Below, piece after piece: positions 16,766-25,820 of a stretch of DNA of 64,000 bases. The DNA lies in contig OZ243044.1 of the NCBI GenBank assembly GCA_965212135.1, positions 2,046,001-2,110,000 on the forward strand, read 5' to 3'. The notes beneath the pieces are model-generated. The model ran no database searches and was not told where the DNA came from. It worked only from the letters and a program-made list of their open reading frames with translations. Both the position numbers and the translations under genes were made by a program. Positions within the stretch are counted from its first letter, which is position 1; every line of letters begins with the position of its first letter. Source of the stretch: Bin75 sp965212135. Lineage in GTDB: Bacteria > Nitrospirota > Nitrospiria > Nitrospirales > UBA8639.

Positions 16766-18079
16766 TCAGGACGGCCCCTGGTCCGGAGACGGCGGGCGCG
16801 CGGCGGGCACGCGGGCAATGCGTTCGATGCCGTGCATATACGGGCGCAAGACCGTGGGAATGGTGACCGAGCCGTCTTCGTGTTGATAGTTTTCCAAAAT
16901 GGCGACGATCGTGCGGCCAAGGGCCACGCCCGATCCGTTGAGCGTGTGCAGATAGTCAGGTTTGCCGCCTTTGGCGCGAAACCGGATCCGTGCTCGTCGC
17001 GCCTGAAAGGCTTCGCAATTGCTGCACGACGAGATTTCCCTGTACATCCCCTGCGAGGGAATCCAGACTTCAAGGTCATACGTCTTGGCGGCCGCAAATC
17101 CCAGGTCGCCGCGGCATAAGGCGACGACGCGGTAGGGTAAGGCGAGCGCCTGTAAAATCGCTTCGGCGTCGCGGGTGAGACGCTCCAGTTCGGCATACGA
17201 TTCGGCGGGCGTGGTGAACGCGACGAGTTCGACTTTCTGGAATTGGTGCACGCGCATCAGGCCGCGCGTCTCTTGTCCGTAGGAACCGGCTTCCCGACGG
17301 AAGCAGGGTGTGTGCGCGACGTACCGAATCGGCAGCACGTCGTCCGGCAGAATTTCGTCCCGGTACAAATTGATGACCGGGACTTCGGCGGTTGGAATCA
17401 AGAGATACGGGTCATCCCGGAGGTGAAACAGGTCCCGTTCAAATTTCGGGAGTTGTCCCGTGCCGGTCATGGCGTCGTGATTGACGAGACAGGGGGGGAG
17501 GACTTCGGTATAGCCGTGCGTCCGCGTGTGCATGTCGAGCATCAACGAGGCCAGCGCGCGTTCAAGTTGGGCGCCGACTCCGACGGCGATGCCGAACCGC
17601 GCGCCCGCGATTTTGCCGGCTCGTTTGAAGTCGAAAATGCCGAGGGCTTCGCCCAGTTCCCAATGCGGTTTCGGCGGAAAGGCAAAGGCAGGCGGCTCGC
17701 CCCGGCGTCGCACTTCAACGTTCCGGGACGCGTCGTGTCCCGGCGGCACCGTCTCATGCGGCACGCTGGGAATGCGCAGCGCGTGTTCCTCCAATTGGGT
17801 TTCCAGCGCGCGCAAATGTTCTTCGTGGCGTTTGATGGTGTCGCCGAGCGTCCGCATGGCGGCCATGGCCGCGTCCGCCGGCTGGCCGTCGCGCCGTAAT
17901 CGGGCCACGTCTTCGGAGCCTTGTTTGAGCTCGTGCCGGAGCGGTTCAATGGAAGACAGCCGGTCGCGGTGCTCGTGTGCCAGTTTGGCGATTTCATCCC
18001 ACGCCACGTCGGCTCCGCGGGAACCGAGTTGTTGCCGAAGCGCGTCCCCCTGCGTTTTGAGCGTTCGAATGTCGTACAT
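16766..18079 (-). CDS. serS: Seryl-tRNA synthetase
   Basis: A 437-residue class II aminoacyl-tRNA synthetase. Residues 1-110 form the coiled-coil tRNA-binding arm. Motif 2 is in TPCFRREAGSYGQETRGLMR and motif 3 in NGSGVALGRTIVAILENYQ. The serine-site segments TAEVPV and EISSCSNC are present. Length is near the bacterial norm with a short Pro-rich tail. It charges tRNA-Ser, one copy of which lies about 300 bases further along. Confidence 0.97.
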   Translation of the reverse strand: MYDIRTLKTQGDALRQQLGSRGADVAWDEIAKLAHEHRDRLSSIEPLRHELKQGSEDVARLRRDGQPADAAMAAMRTLGDTIKRHEEHLRALETQLEEHALRIPSVPHETVPPGHDASRNVEVRRRGEPPAFAFPPKPHWELGEALGIFDFKRAGKIAGARFGIAVGVGAQLERALASLMLDMHTRTHGYTEVLPPCLVNHDAMTGTGQLPKFERDLFHLRDDPYLLIPTAEVPVINLYRDEILPDDVLPIRYVAHTPCFRREAGSYGQETRGLMRVHQFQKVELVAFTTPAESYAELERLTRDAEAILQALALPYRVVALCRGDLGFAAAKTYDLEVWIPSQGMYREISSCSNCEAFQARRARIRFRAKGGKPDYLHTLNGSGVALGRTIVAILENYQHEDGSVTIPTVLRPYMHGIERIARVPAARPPSPDQGPS

Positions 18080-18305
18080 GAGCCACTCCCAACTACTTGA
18101 AAATACAGGCGAAATTTACCATGTGTCGTGCGGCCAGTCAACGAAAGACGACGAGTGGATGGCCGACGTGCGGTCTGGCGCGGGTTGTTCCCGCGCCGAT
18201 GCCGTCTGCGGTTCCACCTGCGGGTCTGTGCGCCGGGCTTGCGCGGTGGTCTCTGGCGGACGTCGCGGCATGGCGCTGATGGAGACGGATGCGTGACCAC
18301 GGGGT

Positions 18306-18335
18306 TTGATATTTGTTTCGTTCCGCCACTATACT
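18306..18335 (+). promoter_or_regulatory. Sigma70-type promoter upstream of rph
   Basis: TTGATA (18306-18311), an 18-base spacer and TATACT (18330-18335), 50 bases before the rph start. This is close to consensus. The rest of the 305-base gap between serS and rph holds no gene that I recognise. Confidence 0.65.
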
Positions 18336-18384
18336 GCGGCTATTCGTATCGCGCGTGAGCCGAGAGACGAAGGGGGAGTGTTCA

Positions 18385-19128
18385 ATGAGTGGAATCACAC
18401 GATTGCAGCGAACCGACGGCCGCCGGCTCGATGAGATCCGGCCGGTCAAGGTCACCCGGCCGTTTGTGAAGTATGCGGACGGGTCCGTGTTGATGGAAAT
18501 GGGAGACACCAAAGTTATTTGCACGGCTTCGATTGAAGAAAAGGTCCCGCCGTTTTTGCGGGAGAAGGGACAAGGCTGGGTGACGGCCGAATATGCCATG
18601 TTGCCGCGGGCCACGCATGACCGGATGCCGCGCGAAGCCTCGCGGGGCAAGCAGAGCGGTCGGACGTTGGAAATTCAGCGGCTCGTGGGTCGGGCGTTAC
18701 GCGCGGTGACGGACTTGACCGCGTTGGGGGAGCGCACGATCTGGATTGATTGTGACGTTATTCAGGCCGATGGCGGCACGCGCACCGCTTCGATTACCGG
18801 GGCTTTTCTTGCGCTCGCCGATGCCTGCACCGCCTTGCGTGCGCGCAAAGGTCTGAAGAAGATGCCGCTGACCGATTATCTGGCCGCCATCAGTGTGGGC
18901 AGGGTCGGGGGCGTCTGCATGGTGGATCTGTGCTATGAGGAAGATTCCATGGCCGAAGTGGACATGAATCTCGTGATGACCGGCCAGGGCCGCATGGTCG
19001 AAGTGCAGGGCACGGCGGAACGCGGGTCGTTTGGCACGGACGAGCTGAATCAGTTTCTGGTGTTGGGATGGGATGGGATTCAGCATTTGATTCGCCTGCA
19101 GCAAGAGTCGGTCGGACGCCTCGCCTAA
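18385..19128 (+). CDS. rph: Ribonuclease PH
   Basis: A 247-residue phosphorolytic 3' exoribonuclease that trims the 3' tails of tRNA precursors. Family blocks are RPVKVTRPFVKYADGSVLME, VTAEYAMLPRATHDR, GRTLEIQRLVGRALRAV and AEVDMNLVMTGQGRMVEVQG. The ATG at 18385 has AGGGGGAG upstream and a strong promoter match. rdgB follows after 7 bases and two tRNA genes lie directly beyond, so the enzyme and some of its substrates may share a transcript. Confidence 0.97.
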   Translation: MSGITRLQRTDGRRLDEIRPVKVTRPFVKYADGSVLMEMGDTKVICTASIEEKVPPFLREKGQGWVTAEYAMLPRATHDRMPREASRGKQSGRTLEIQRLVGRALRAVTDLTALGERTIWIDCDVIQADGGTRTASITGAFLALADACTALRARKGLKKMPLTDYLAAISVGRVGGVCMVDLCYEEDSMAEVDMNLVMTGQGRMVEVQGTAERGSFGTDELNQFLVLGWDGIQHLIRLQQESVGRLA

Positions 19129-19135
19129 GACCGTC

Positions 19136-19739
19136 ATGGAACTGGTGTTGGCAACGGGCAACCGGGAGAAACAGCGGGAAATCATCGCGCTCTTGCGCGG
19201 ACTGGCGGTGACCGTTCGGACGCTGGATGAGTTTCCCTCGGCGCCGGCGGTGATTGAAGACGGCGCGACGTGCCGCGCGAACGCGAGGAAAAAAGCCGAC
19301 GAGATTGCGCGATGGACCGGAGCGCTGACGCTGGCCGATGATACCGGCCTGGAAGTTGAAGCCCTGGGCGGCCGCCCAGGCGTGCGGGCCGCCCGTTACG
19401 CCGGTGAACGCGCCACGTATGCGGACAATTGCCGCAAATTGCTGGACGAACTCAAAGGTGTTCCGGCAGAGCGGCGAGGAGCCAGATTTCTGACGGTTGT
19501 GGCCATCGCCGACCCGACCGCGTCCGTCGAACTCATGGAAGGCGTGCTGCATGGATGGATTGCGGAGGACTGTTCGGGCGGCCACGGGTTCGGCTATGAT
19601 CCGGTGTTTGTCGTGCCGGCCATGGGGAAAACGCTGGCCGAGCTGTCTCTTGACCAAAAAAACCAGATCAGTCACCGTGGACAAGCTTTGGTCAAAGCCA
19701 AAGCGAGTTTGCAGCAACGACTGGAGCGTCTGATCACGT

Positions 19740-19762
<23 letters not shown>
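19136..19762 (+). CDS. rdgB: XTP/dITP diphosphatase (non-canonical purine NTP pyrophosphatase)
   Basis: A 208-residue HAM1/RdgB enzyme that removes inosine and xanthosine triphosphates from the nucleotide pool. Motifs are LATGNREKQREI, TLADDTGLEVEALGGRPGV, GHGFGYDPVFVVPAMGKTLA and the late ISHRGQAL. The C-terminal residues SGRSAAR and the stop codon are encoded by the 5' part of tRNA-Pro: the coding region overlaps the tRNA by 23 bases. Without that overlap the conserved domain would still be complete. Confidence 0.96.
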
Positions 19763-19816
<54 letters not shown>

Positions 19817-19898
19817 GGTGTTCGCCCTTGGGTTTTCGCCGGGGCCGCCTTCCCATGGTTTGATCCATCCATCCCGGCCATTGCCGTCTGCGCACGAT

Positions 19899-19974
19899 GC
19901 GCCCGTAGCTCAGTGGATAGAGCATCGGCCTTCTAAGCCGAGGGTCGCAGGTTCGACCCCTGCCGGGCGCGCCA
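19899..19974 (+). tRNA. tRNA-Arg (anticodon UCU)
   Basis: A 76-base gene with acceptor stem GCGCCCG/CGGGCGC, encoded CCA and anticodon loop CTTCTAA (TCT). It lies 82 bases after tRNA-Pro, likely on the same precursor. A lower-GC region without a clear gene follows directly, as often seen where elements inserted at a tRNA 3' end. Confidence 0.97.
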
Positions 19975-20005
19975 TTTCTGTCAGTGGTGTCGGTGGAGGA
20001 GAGGC

Positions 20006-20461
20006 TTACTTTTTGCCGGAATATCTTTTAGCAATACGTTCGTCCCTGCCGTAAAATTCATTCACGGAGAAACCCATATTTTGAATGATCGTCTTCATGC
20101 GTGCCACCGAATATTCTCCTTTATATGAACTGCACGGTAACGACCCTGCGCGTGTCGTTCGTCCATCCTTCCCAGTGTTCATGATCGCCACGCGTCCGTT
20201 TCCTGGAGAAGTCTCGAAGGCTTTGAGTACGCAACGGACTTCATCAGGCGTAAGGGAGAGAAATTTTTCCGGCCCATCAGCAGGGTAACGCAAGACGAAT
20301 GGGGATAGGCTTCTGCAAGGCTGCCAGGGAGGAATTGACCACTTTGCGGATTGTATTCGCACCCACGCCGAAGGCGTACAACACGTGATGGGTCGCGAAG
20401 CCGGGCGGTTCAGCAACGTTTCCAGTGATGCGTTCCGGTTGGCTTCGGTCACTGTTTCCAA
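20006..20461 (-). pseudogene. Degenerate or unknown coding remnant downstream of tRNA-Arg
   Basis: The minus strand has a 151-codon open frame whose second half looks coding (EKFLSLTPDEVRCVLKAFE, then ARMKTIIQNMGFSVNEFYGR). The first half is better read in another frame (ATHHVLYAFGVGANTIRKVV), which stops at 20277. This suggests one frameshifted gene. AAAGGAG also lies just before a possible GTG start of a 33-residue frame near 20105. Base composition is lower in GC than the neighbours. I do not recognise a family. LTPDEVR is also common near the start of tyrosine-recombinase domains, but no catalytic residues follow. It fills most of the 535-base gap before skp. Confidence 0.3.
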
Positions 20462-20509
20462 GTTGCGTCAAGATGAACCGGCCCCTGGGCCGCGTTGCGC
20501 GGTTCTCTC

Positions 20510-21067
20510 TTACGGGTACAATTGGTCAAATTCCTTGACGACGTCGTCGGTGATTTCCAGCCCCTGGGCCGCGTACAGATTACTGCCTTTGTCAATGACC
20601 ATCGAAAAGCCGCGCCGTTCGGCCACCGCTTTGGTGGCGGTCCGGACTTTCTCCATGTACTCGGCCAGCATTTCGTTTTGTTTTTGCGCCATTTCCTGTC
20701 GAAACGTCTGCTTCCGTTCCTCGAACTTCTGGATTTTGCGTTGAAACTGTCCCTGCAGGGACGCGCGTTCGTCGTCATCAATGTCCTGGCTGTTTTGGAT
20801 TTTTTCCCGGAGTTTTTTCAATTCTTCTTCGTCCGTCGCCAACACTTTTTCACGGGCCGCGCCATGTTCTTCCAGGTTTGCGATCAGCTTTTTCCCGGAG
20901 ACGGACTGTTTCAGGACCACTTGCGGATCAACGATGCCGACGGGAACCGATGATTGCGCGACGGCGTGAGGGAGGCCGCACGACAGACTGAAGACGATGG
21001 CCCACCCGAAGATGGCAAAGAACGGAACACTCGATTTGTGCGCGAGAACGTGACGGGCTTCTTGCAT
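20510..21067 (-). CDS. OmpH/Skp-family periplasmic chaperone
   Basis: A 185-residue protein with a signal peptide (about residues 12-38, ending AVAQ). The mature domain starts with the family strand PVGIVDPQVVLKQSVSGKK and continues with long charged coiled-coil arms (EEELKKLREKIQNSQDIDDD, EERKQTFRQEMAQKQNEMLA), ending in GFSMVIDKGSNLYAAQGLEI and the helix ITDDVVKEF. This is the jellyfish-like Skp layout, which carries unfolded outer-membrane proteins through the periplasm. Its presence supports an outer membrane. AAGGAG lies 9 bases before the ATG at 21067. Confidence 0.9.
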   Translation of the reverse strand: MQEARHVLAHKSSVPFFAIFGWAIVFSLSCGLPHAVAQSSVPVGIVDPQVVLKQSVSGKKLIANLEEHGAAREKVLATDEEELKKLREKIQNSQDIDDDERASLQGQFQRKIQKFEERKQTFRQEMAQKQNEMLAEYMEKVRTATKAVAERRGFSMVIDKGSNLYAAQGLEITDDVVKEFDQLYP

Positions 21068-21272
21068 GAGACAGCACTCCTTCTTTGGAACACACGTTGC
21101 GTGATTGGTGATATCGAACGGGGAACCGGCATGGTGCGCGGACATAATCACCGTGACCGGGTTGCCAGATTGATGACGCCGTCCCAAGGCTATGCATTGC
21201 GACGCGGCGGTGTCAAGTGGCGCGCGGTTGCCGTCGTGTTCCGGCGCGTGCATCCGTTGCCAGCAGAACCTG

Positions 21273-21668
21273 TCAAGAATGCTTGGGCGCACCGGGACCG
21301 GCCTTTGCCTCCGAGCTTGGTGCGGCAGGCGGCGACGGTGCGGACGGCGACGAGTCGGCGGTCGAGCCGGATTCGCTTTTCGCGGGGGCGCGTTCTGATT
21401 CACCGCCGCGGCTTGCGCCGTCCTTGTCTTTGCCGGCACCGTCCTTGTTCCCGCTTCCATCGCGTTGAGCCGATCCGGGTTCTTTCAGTTTGTTTGAATA
21501 ATCCGTCACGTACCAGCCCGTTCCCTTGAACATGAGCCCGGAGGCCGATATGAGTTTTCTGACCCCCTTTCCGCATCGCACGCATTGTTCGACCGGCGGG
21601 TCGGAAAATTTTTGCTGGACTTCAAAGCGATGCTGACAGGTTTCACATTCATATTCGTATCGCGGCAT
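21273..21668 (-). CDS. FmdB-type zinc-ribbon protein
   Basis: A 131-residue protein. The N-terminal 45 residues are a regulatory-type zinc ribbon with C8/C11 and C29/C32, the start MPRYEYECETC and the typical GWYVTDY block at about residue 53. The C-terminal 70 residues are low-complexity, rich in Ser, Gly, Pro and Lys, and likely disordered. Zinc ribbons of the FmdB family are widespread and of uncertain function. It lies on the same strand as skp and the aminotransferase. Confidence 0.88.
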   Translation of the reverse strand: MPRYEYECETCQHRFEVQQKFSDPPVEQCVRCGKGVRKLISASGLMFKGTGWYVTDYSNKLKEPGSAQRDGSGNKDGAGKDKDGASRGGESERAPAKSESGSTADSSPSAPSPPAAPSSEAKAGPGAPKHS

Positions 21669-21756
21669 TGGGTTCCTCCCTGTTTCGTACCCGACCCATG
21701 TTCCCTACTGTCTTCTCTTTGGCCCGGTCAAGGTCTGTCCGGGGTCGGCGGCGGGA

Positions 21757-22950
21757 TCAGGAGAGCGCCTGAATCGCCTTGTTGAGCCGTGTCATGCCCC
21801 GTTCCATCGTGTCGAGCGTCGCGGTATAGGTCACCCGGAGATGGGTTGTGCTTCCGAACGGTTCACCGGGCACACAGGCCAGATGCGCGTCATGCAGCAA
21901 ATAGGCGGCCAGATCCGCCGGGGTCCGGATGGTGCCCCCGGCATGCCGGGCGCCCAGGACGCCCGCAACGTTGGGAAACGCATAAAAGGCGCCCGCGGGG
22001 GTGGGGCAGGTGACGCCGGGCATGGTGTTGAGCGCGTCAACCACGAGGCGGCGTTTGGGGCGCAGATCTTCCACCAGATCGGTGAAAAACCGCGTGCCGC
22101 CCCGGAGGGCCGCCACCGCGGCTTTTTGCGAAATAGACGCGGGGTTGGACGTGCTTTGACTTTGAATGGTCGTCATCGCGGCGATCAGGTCTTTCGGGCC
22201 TCCCGCGTAGCCGATGCGCCAGCCGGTCATGGAAAACGCTTTGGATACGCCGTTCACCACGAGCGTTTGGTCGGCGATCTCCGGCACGGCGGACGCGATG
22301 CTCAAGAACGGGGTGTCCCCGTACACGAATTTTTCGTAAATTTCGTCGGAAATCACAAAAAAGCCGTGACGTTTTGCCGCGTCGGCCACGACTTCAAGCG
22401 TCTCCCGCGTGTACAACGTCCCCGTCGGATTGCACGGACTGTTCAGGATGATCGCTTTGGTGCGGGGGGTGACACAGGCTTCCAGGTCTTTCGCGTCAAT
22501 GGCGTACCCGTCGGCCTCCCGCGTTTCCAGAATCACCGGTTGTCCGTCAGCCAACCGCACAATGTCCGGATAGGACACCCAGTACGGAGCGGGGACCACG
22601 ACTTCATCGCCGGGCTCCAGCAGGGCCTGCGCGAGGTTGTACAGGCTGTGTTTAGCTCCGCAGGACACCAGAATCTGGTTCGGCTCGTAGCGCAGGCCCT
22701 GGTCGCACGCAAACTTTTCGATGATGGCCTGTTTGAGTTCGTCAATTCCCGCCACCGGCGTATATTTGGTCATCCCGGCCGTGATAGCCGACTGCGCGGC
22801 CAGTTTCACAAAATCGGGCGTGTCCCACGCGGGTTCCCCGGACGAACAATCCACGATGTCCATGCCTTCCGCGGCCATGGCTTTGGCCGTGGCCGAAATG
22901 TTCAGCGTCGGAGAAGGGACGATGCGGGTGGTGCGGGCGGCCAGTTTCAT
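21757..22950 (-). CDS. Class I pyridoxal-phosphate aminotransferase (aspartate aminotransferase type)
   Basis: A 397-residue fold-type I enzyme. The Schiff-base lysine lies in VNGVSKAFSMTGWRIGYAGG (about residue 235). Other cofactor and substrate contacts are in SCGAKHSLYNLAQAL, NSPCNPTG and ISDEIYEKFVYG, and the C-terminal substrate arginine is in THLRVTYTATLDTM. The sequence is closest to the AspC Ib branch, which uses aspartate or prephenate as amino donor or acceptor. Exact substrate choice cannot be read here. It overlaps coaD by 4 bases. Confidence 0.92.
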   Translation of the reverse strand: MKLAARTTRIVPSPTLNISATAKAMAAEGMDIVDCSSGEPAWDTPDFVKLAAQSAITAGMTKYTPVAGIDELKQAIIEKFACDQGLRYEPNQILVSCGAKHSLYNLAQALLEPGDEVVVPAPYWVSYPDIVRLADGQPVILETREADGYAIDAKDLEACVTPRTKAIILNSPCNPTGTLYTRETLEVVADAAKRHGFFVISDEIYEKFVYGDTPFLSIASAVPEIADQTLVVNGVSKAFSMTGWRIGYAGGPKDLIAAMTTIQSQSTSNPASISQKAAVAALRGGTRFFTDLVEDLRPKRRLVVDALNTMPGVTCPTPAGAFYAFPNVAGVLGARHAGGTIRTPADLAAYLLHDAHLACVPGEPFGSTTHLRVTYTATLDTMERGMTRLNKAIQALS

Positions 22951-23435
22951 GGTGCGGGATGCCCGTATTTTTCGCGGAGGTGCAGGGCGACTTCGGGAAT
23001 GAGAAAGGCGTCCAGCGCGCCGCCAAACATGGCCAGTTCTTTGACGATGCTGGACGTCAAATACGAATATTCCTCGCTGGGCATCAGAAAGACCGTTTCC
23101 AGACGGTCATCGAGTTTGCGATTGAGTAACGCCATTTGAAACTCGTGTTCAAAGTCGGAGACCGCCCGTAATCCCCGAATAATGGCATGGGCCCCCCGCT
23201 GCCGCACGTAGGTCACGAGGAGTCCGTCGAACGGTTCCACCTCCACGTTGGGAAAGGCTTTCATGGCGAAGGTCGCCAGCGCGACCCGGTCCGCAAGAGG
23301 CAGCAGCGGAGCCTTTCGCGGATTGGGCGCGACGGCGACGATCAGGTGGTCGAAGATTCCAAGGCTGCGGCTGACGATATCCGTGTGTCCGCGGGTAATG
23401 GGATCGAAGGTGCCCGGATAGACGGCTAGTCGCAT
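22947..23435 (-). CDS. coaD: Phosphopantetheine adenylyltransferase
   Basis: A 162-residue CoaD, the enzyme that forms dephospho-CoA from ATP and 4'-phosphopantetheine. The nucleotidyltransferase motif TRGH is in YPGTFDPITRGHTDIVSRS, and later blocks are RGLRAVSDFEHEFQMALLNR and SYLTSSIVKELAMFGG. The length is normal. It overlaps rsmD upstream by 10 bases and the aminotransferase downstream by 4 bases. The rsmD-coaD pair is a common conserved arrangement. Confidence 0.97.
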   Translation of the reverse strand: MRLAVYPGTFDPITRGHTDIVSRSLGIFDHLIVAVAPNPRKAPLLPLADRVALATFAMKAFPNVEVEPFDGLLVTYVRQRGAHAIIRGLRAVSDFEHEFQMALLNRKLDDRLETVFLMPSEEYSYLTSSIVKELAMFGGALDAFLIPEVALHLREKYGHPAP

Positions 23436-24010
23436 ACGGCCTCGGACGCGTCGGACGCGTGCTGAAAAAAGGTGAGCATGGTGTCGCCGTACCGCGACTG
23501 CCGCGTTTGCGTGAGCGGCCCGACCGCGCTCGGCGCCGCGTGTTTCCGGAAATGCTCAAGCACGACCAGCCCGAGAGGCGCGATGGCGCCGCCGGGGCCG
23601 AGTCGGGCCAGCAGGCGCACCGGATCAACGGTGTGATACGGCGGGTCGGCAAACACGATGTCAAACATGGGCGGTTCTTCCCGGAACGGGAGCGACGCCA
23701 GAAACGTGTCAACGTCCTGCGCGAGGACCGCGCTCTGTTCGTCGTACCCGCAGCGTGTGACGTTTTCACGAAGGACGCGCAGCGAAGCGGTGTCACGCTC
23801 TACAAACACCGCATAGGCGGCCCCGCGACTCAACGATTCAAGGCCCAATGCCCCGGTTCCGGCGTAGAGATCGGCGACGCGCGCGCCCCGGAGACGAGGG
23901 GACAGGATCGAGAAGAGGGCTTCGCGGACCCGCGCCGAAGTCGGACGAAGGGCGTTCCCGTCGGGCTTCTTGAGGCGACGACCTTTTTGTGCGCCGGCAA
24001 CGACTCGCAT
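23426..24010 (-). CDS. rsmD: 16S rRNA (guanine966-N2)-methyltransferase
   Basis: A 194-residue SAM-dependent methyltransferase. It starts MRVVAGAQKGRRLKKPDG, with the conserved RPTSARVREALFSIL, the SAM-binding motif VADLYAGTGALGLESLSRG and the catalytic FADPPY. The start at 24010 has GGGGAG upstream; an ATG 11 codons earlier has no such signal. It is followed by coaD with a 10-base overlap. Confidence 0.95.
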   Translation of the reverse strand: MRVVAGAQKGRRLKKPDGNALRPTSARVREALFSILSPRLRGARVADLYAGTGALGLESLSRGAAYAVFVERDTASLRVLRENVTRCGYDEQSAVLAQDVDTFLASLPFREEPPMFDIVFADPPYHTVDPVRLLARLGPGGAIAPLGLVVLEHFRKHAAPSAVGPLTQTRQSRYGDTMLTFFQHASDASEAVCD

Positions 24011-24153
24011 CGCTTGCTCCCCGTAAACGGGAAACAGTACCATACTGATTTTTTGAGCGGCAAGACGGTCCCGTCGGCGGGCGGAGCCTCCGCGTTGGCT
24101 GGTCGCCGCCTGCGGGTGTTGTGACGCGGGGCAACGGACAGAAAGGGGAGTGC

Positions 24154-24864
24154 ATGAACGAACACAGGCCTCGAGCCATCGCGCAATGGCCGGAAGGGGA
24201 ACGGCCGCGGGAGCGGCTTCTGGCGGAAGGCCCGGAGGCGCTGTCGGACGCGCAGTTGCTGGCCATCCTGTTGCGGGTGGGCCGGCGTGAGAAGTCGGCC
24301 GTGGACGTTGGCATCGAGCTGTTGACGCGGTTGAAAGGGTTGCAGGGCCTGGTCAATCGAAGCGTGCAGGAACTGTGCGACATCCCGGGCGTCGGCCCGG
24401 CCAAAACGGCCCAGATCAAAGCGGCCATTGAACTGGGAAAGCGCGTGGCGACCGCCCCGCTGACGTCCGGGACGGTGATGACCCAAAGCCAAGCGGTGTT
24501 TCGCCATTACGCGCCGCGGTTCCGGGACATGAAGCGGGAAGTGTTCACCGTGCTCCTGCTTGATGCCAAGCATGCCGTGATTCGGGACGCCACCGTGTCC
24601 ACGGGAAGTTTGACCAGCAGTCTGGTGCATCCGAGAGAAGTGTTCAATGAAGCCGTCCGCGAGTCGGCGGCGGCCGTGATTCTGTTGCATAATCATCCGA
24701 GCGGGGACCCCATGCCGAGCCAGGAAGATCGCGCGGTCACGGCCCGTCTGCAGGCGGCCGGCGAGATCCTGGGGGTGCGGGTGCTCGACCATATCATCAT
24801 CGGGGATGGACGCTATGTCTCCTTTGCCGATGAAGGGTGGCTGTCGCCCCCGCCCTCGTCGTAA
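24154..24864 (+). CDS. radC: RadC-like JAB-domain protein
   Basis: A 236-residue protein. The N-terminal helix-hairpin-helix includes LCDIPGVGPAKTAQIKAAIE. The C-terminal JAB/MPN domain has the metal motif HNHPSGDPMPSQED (about residues 176-189) and the upstream glutamate in HPREVFNEAV. The name comes from a mis-assigned repair gene; the true function is unsettled. AAAGGGGAG lies just before the ATG at 24154. Divergent from rsmD. Confidence 0.93.
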   Translation: MNEHRPRAIAQWPEGERPRERLLAEGPEALSDAQLLAILLRVGRREKSAVDVGIELLTRLKGLQGLVNRSVQELCDIPGVGPAKTAQIKAAIELGKRVATAPLTSGTVMTQSQAVFRHYAPRFRDMKREVFTVLLLDAKHAVIRDATVSTGSLTSSLVHPREVFNEAVRESAAAVILLHNHPSGDPMPSQEDRAVTARLQAAGEILGVRVLDHIIIGDGRYVSFADEGWLSPPPSS

Positions 24865-25075
24865 GACCGGCGGCCCGGCGTCTTGAACGAACCCGCGCGG
24901 CGGTTTCCCCGGGGAGCCGGGCCGCGTGCGTGACGGGATGGCATAGCTTTTCAACGCCTTTCATGGTACAAATACATCCTGCGGGGCGGAGACGCCTTGG
25001 AAGGGCGCGCGGCGAGTGCCGTCTTGCGTTTCGGGGGGTGGACACAACGGGCTGAACGGGAGCGGCGGATCGTCA

Positions 25076-25366
25076 ATGAGCGTCAACGTGAGTCTGGAGG
25101 AAGTGGAACGGGTGGCGGCACTGGCCCGGCTTCGATTGAATCGCGAAGAACTGAAGCGGTTGAGCGGCCAATTGAGTCGTATTTTAACGTACATGGAAGA
25201 CTTGAACGCGGTGGAAACCGAGGGCATTCAGGTGACGGCGGGCGGCGTCAACGTGTTGCGCGATGATGAGATCCGTCCTTCACTGTCCCAGGCACAGGCG
25301 TTGGGTAACGCGCCCGATGCCGCGGACGGATTGTTTCGTGTCCCTCAAGTCATCAGTGATCGGTAA
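25076..25366 (+). CDS. gatC: Asp-tRNA(Asn)/Glu-tRNA(Gln) amidotransferase subunit C
   Basis: A 96-residue GatC with the family pattern VERVAALARLRLNREELKRL and the C-terminal belt (LRDDEIRPSLSQAQALGNAP). It wraps the GatA/GatB interface in the GatCAB complex that amidates mischarged tRNAs. It opens the run gatC-panD-gatA-two small genes-gatB, so the three subunits are spread over 4.4 kb but co-directional. Confidence 0.95.
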   Translation: MSVNVSLEEVERVAALARLRLNREELKRLSGQLSRILTYMEDLNAVETEGIQVTAGGVNVLRDDEIRPSLSQAQALGNAPDAADGLFRVPQVISDR

Positions 25367-25390
25367 CGCGGAAGGCAAGCGGGGAGGCCT

Positions 25391-25747
25391 ATGTTCCGTC
25401 AACTCTTGCGGGCGAAAATTCATCGGGCGGTGATCACGGACGCCTGTCTGGAATATGAAGGCAGTCTGACGGTTGACGAAGAGCTGCTGGAGGCGGCCGG
25501 GATTTTGCCCTATGAGCTGGTGATGGTGTCGAATTTGCAGAATGGCGAGCGGTTCACCACCTATGCCATCAACGGCACGCGCGGCTCCGGCGAAGTCGTG
25601 CTCAACGGGCCCACGGCGAGAAAAGGGGTGATCGGCGACCGGATCATCATTTTTTGTTATCAGTATTATCATGAAGACGAAGCCGCCCGTCATCGTCCGA
25701 CGGTGATTCAGGTGGACGACCACAATCGGATCGGTCCGCGCGCCTGA
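25391..25747 (+). CDS. panD: Aspartate 1-decarboxylase
   Basis: A 118-residue pyruvoyl enzyme precursor that makes beta-alanine for pantothenate. The self-cleavage site is G24-S25 in EYEGSLTVD, at the canonical position. Further active-site blocks are ITDACLEYEGS, NGTRGSGEVVLNGPTARKG and GDRIIIFCYQYY. GGGAGG precedes the ATG. It lies between gatC and gatA, an unusual but tight arrangement. With coaD nearby, two CoA-pathway genes lie within 3 kb. Confidence 0.97.
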   Translation: MFRQLLRAKIHRAVITDACLEYEGSLTVDEELLEAAGILPYELVMVSNLQNGERFTTYAINGTRGSGEVVLNGPTARKGVIGDRIIIFCYQYYHEDEAARHRPTVIQVDDHNRIGPRA

Positions 25748-25820
25748 TCTCCGGGCGCGGGTTTCGGAGCGCCCATGCGCCCGTTGTGACGACCGCGGTC
25801 GCCGGAGCTTGCGCGTTGCC

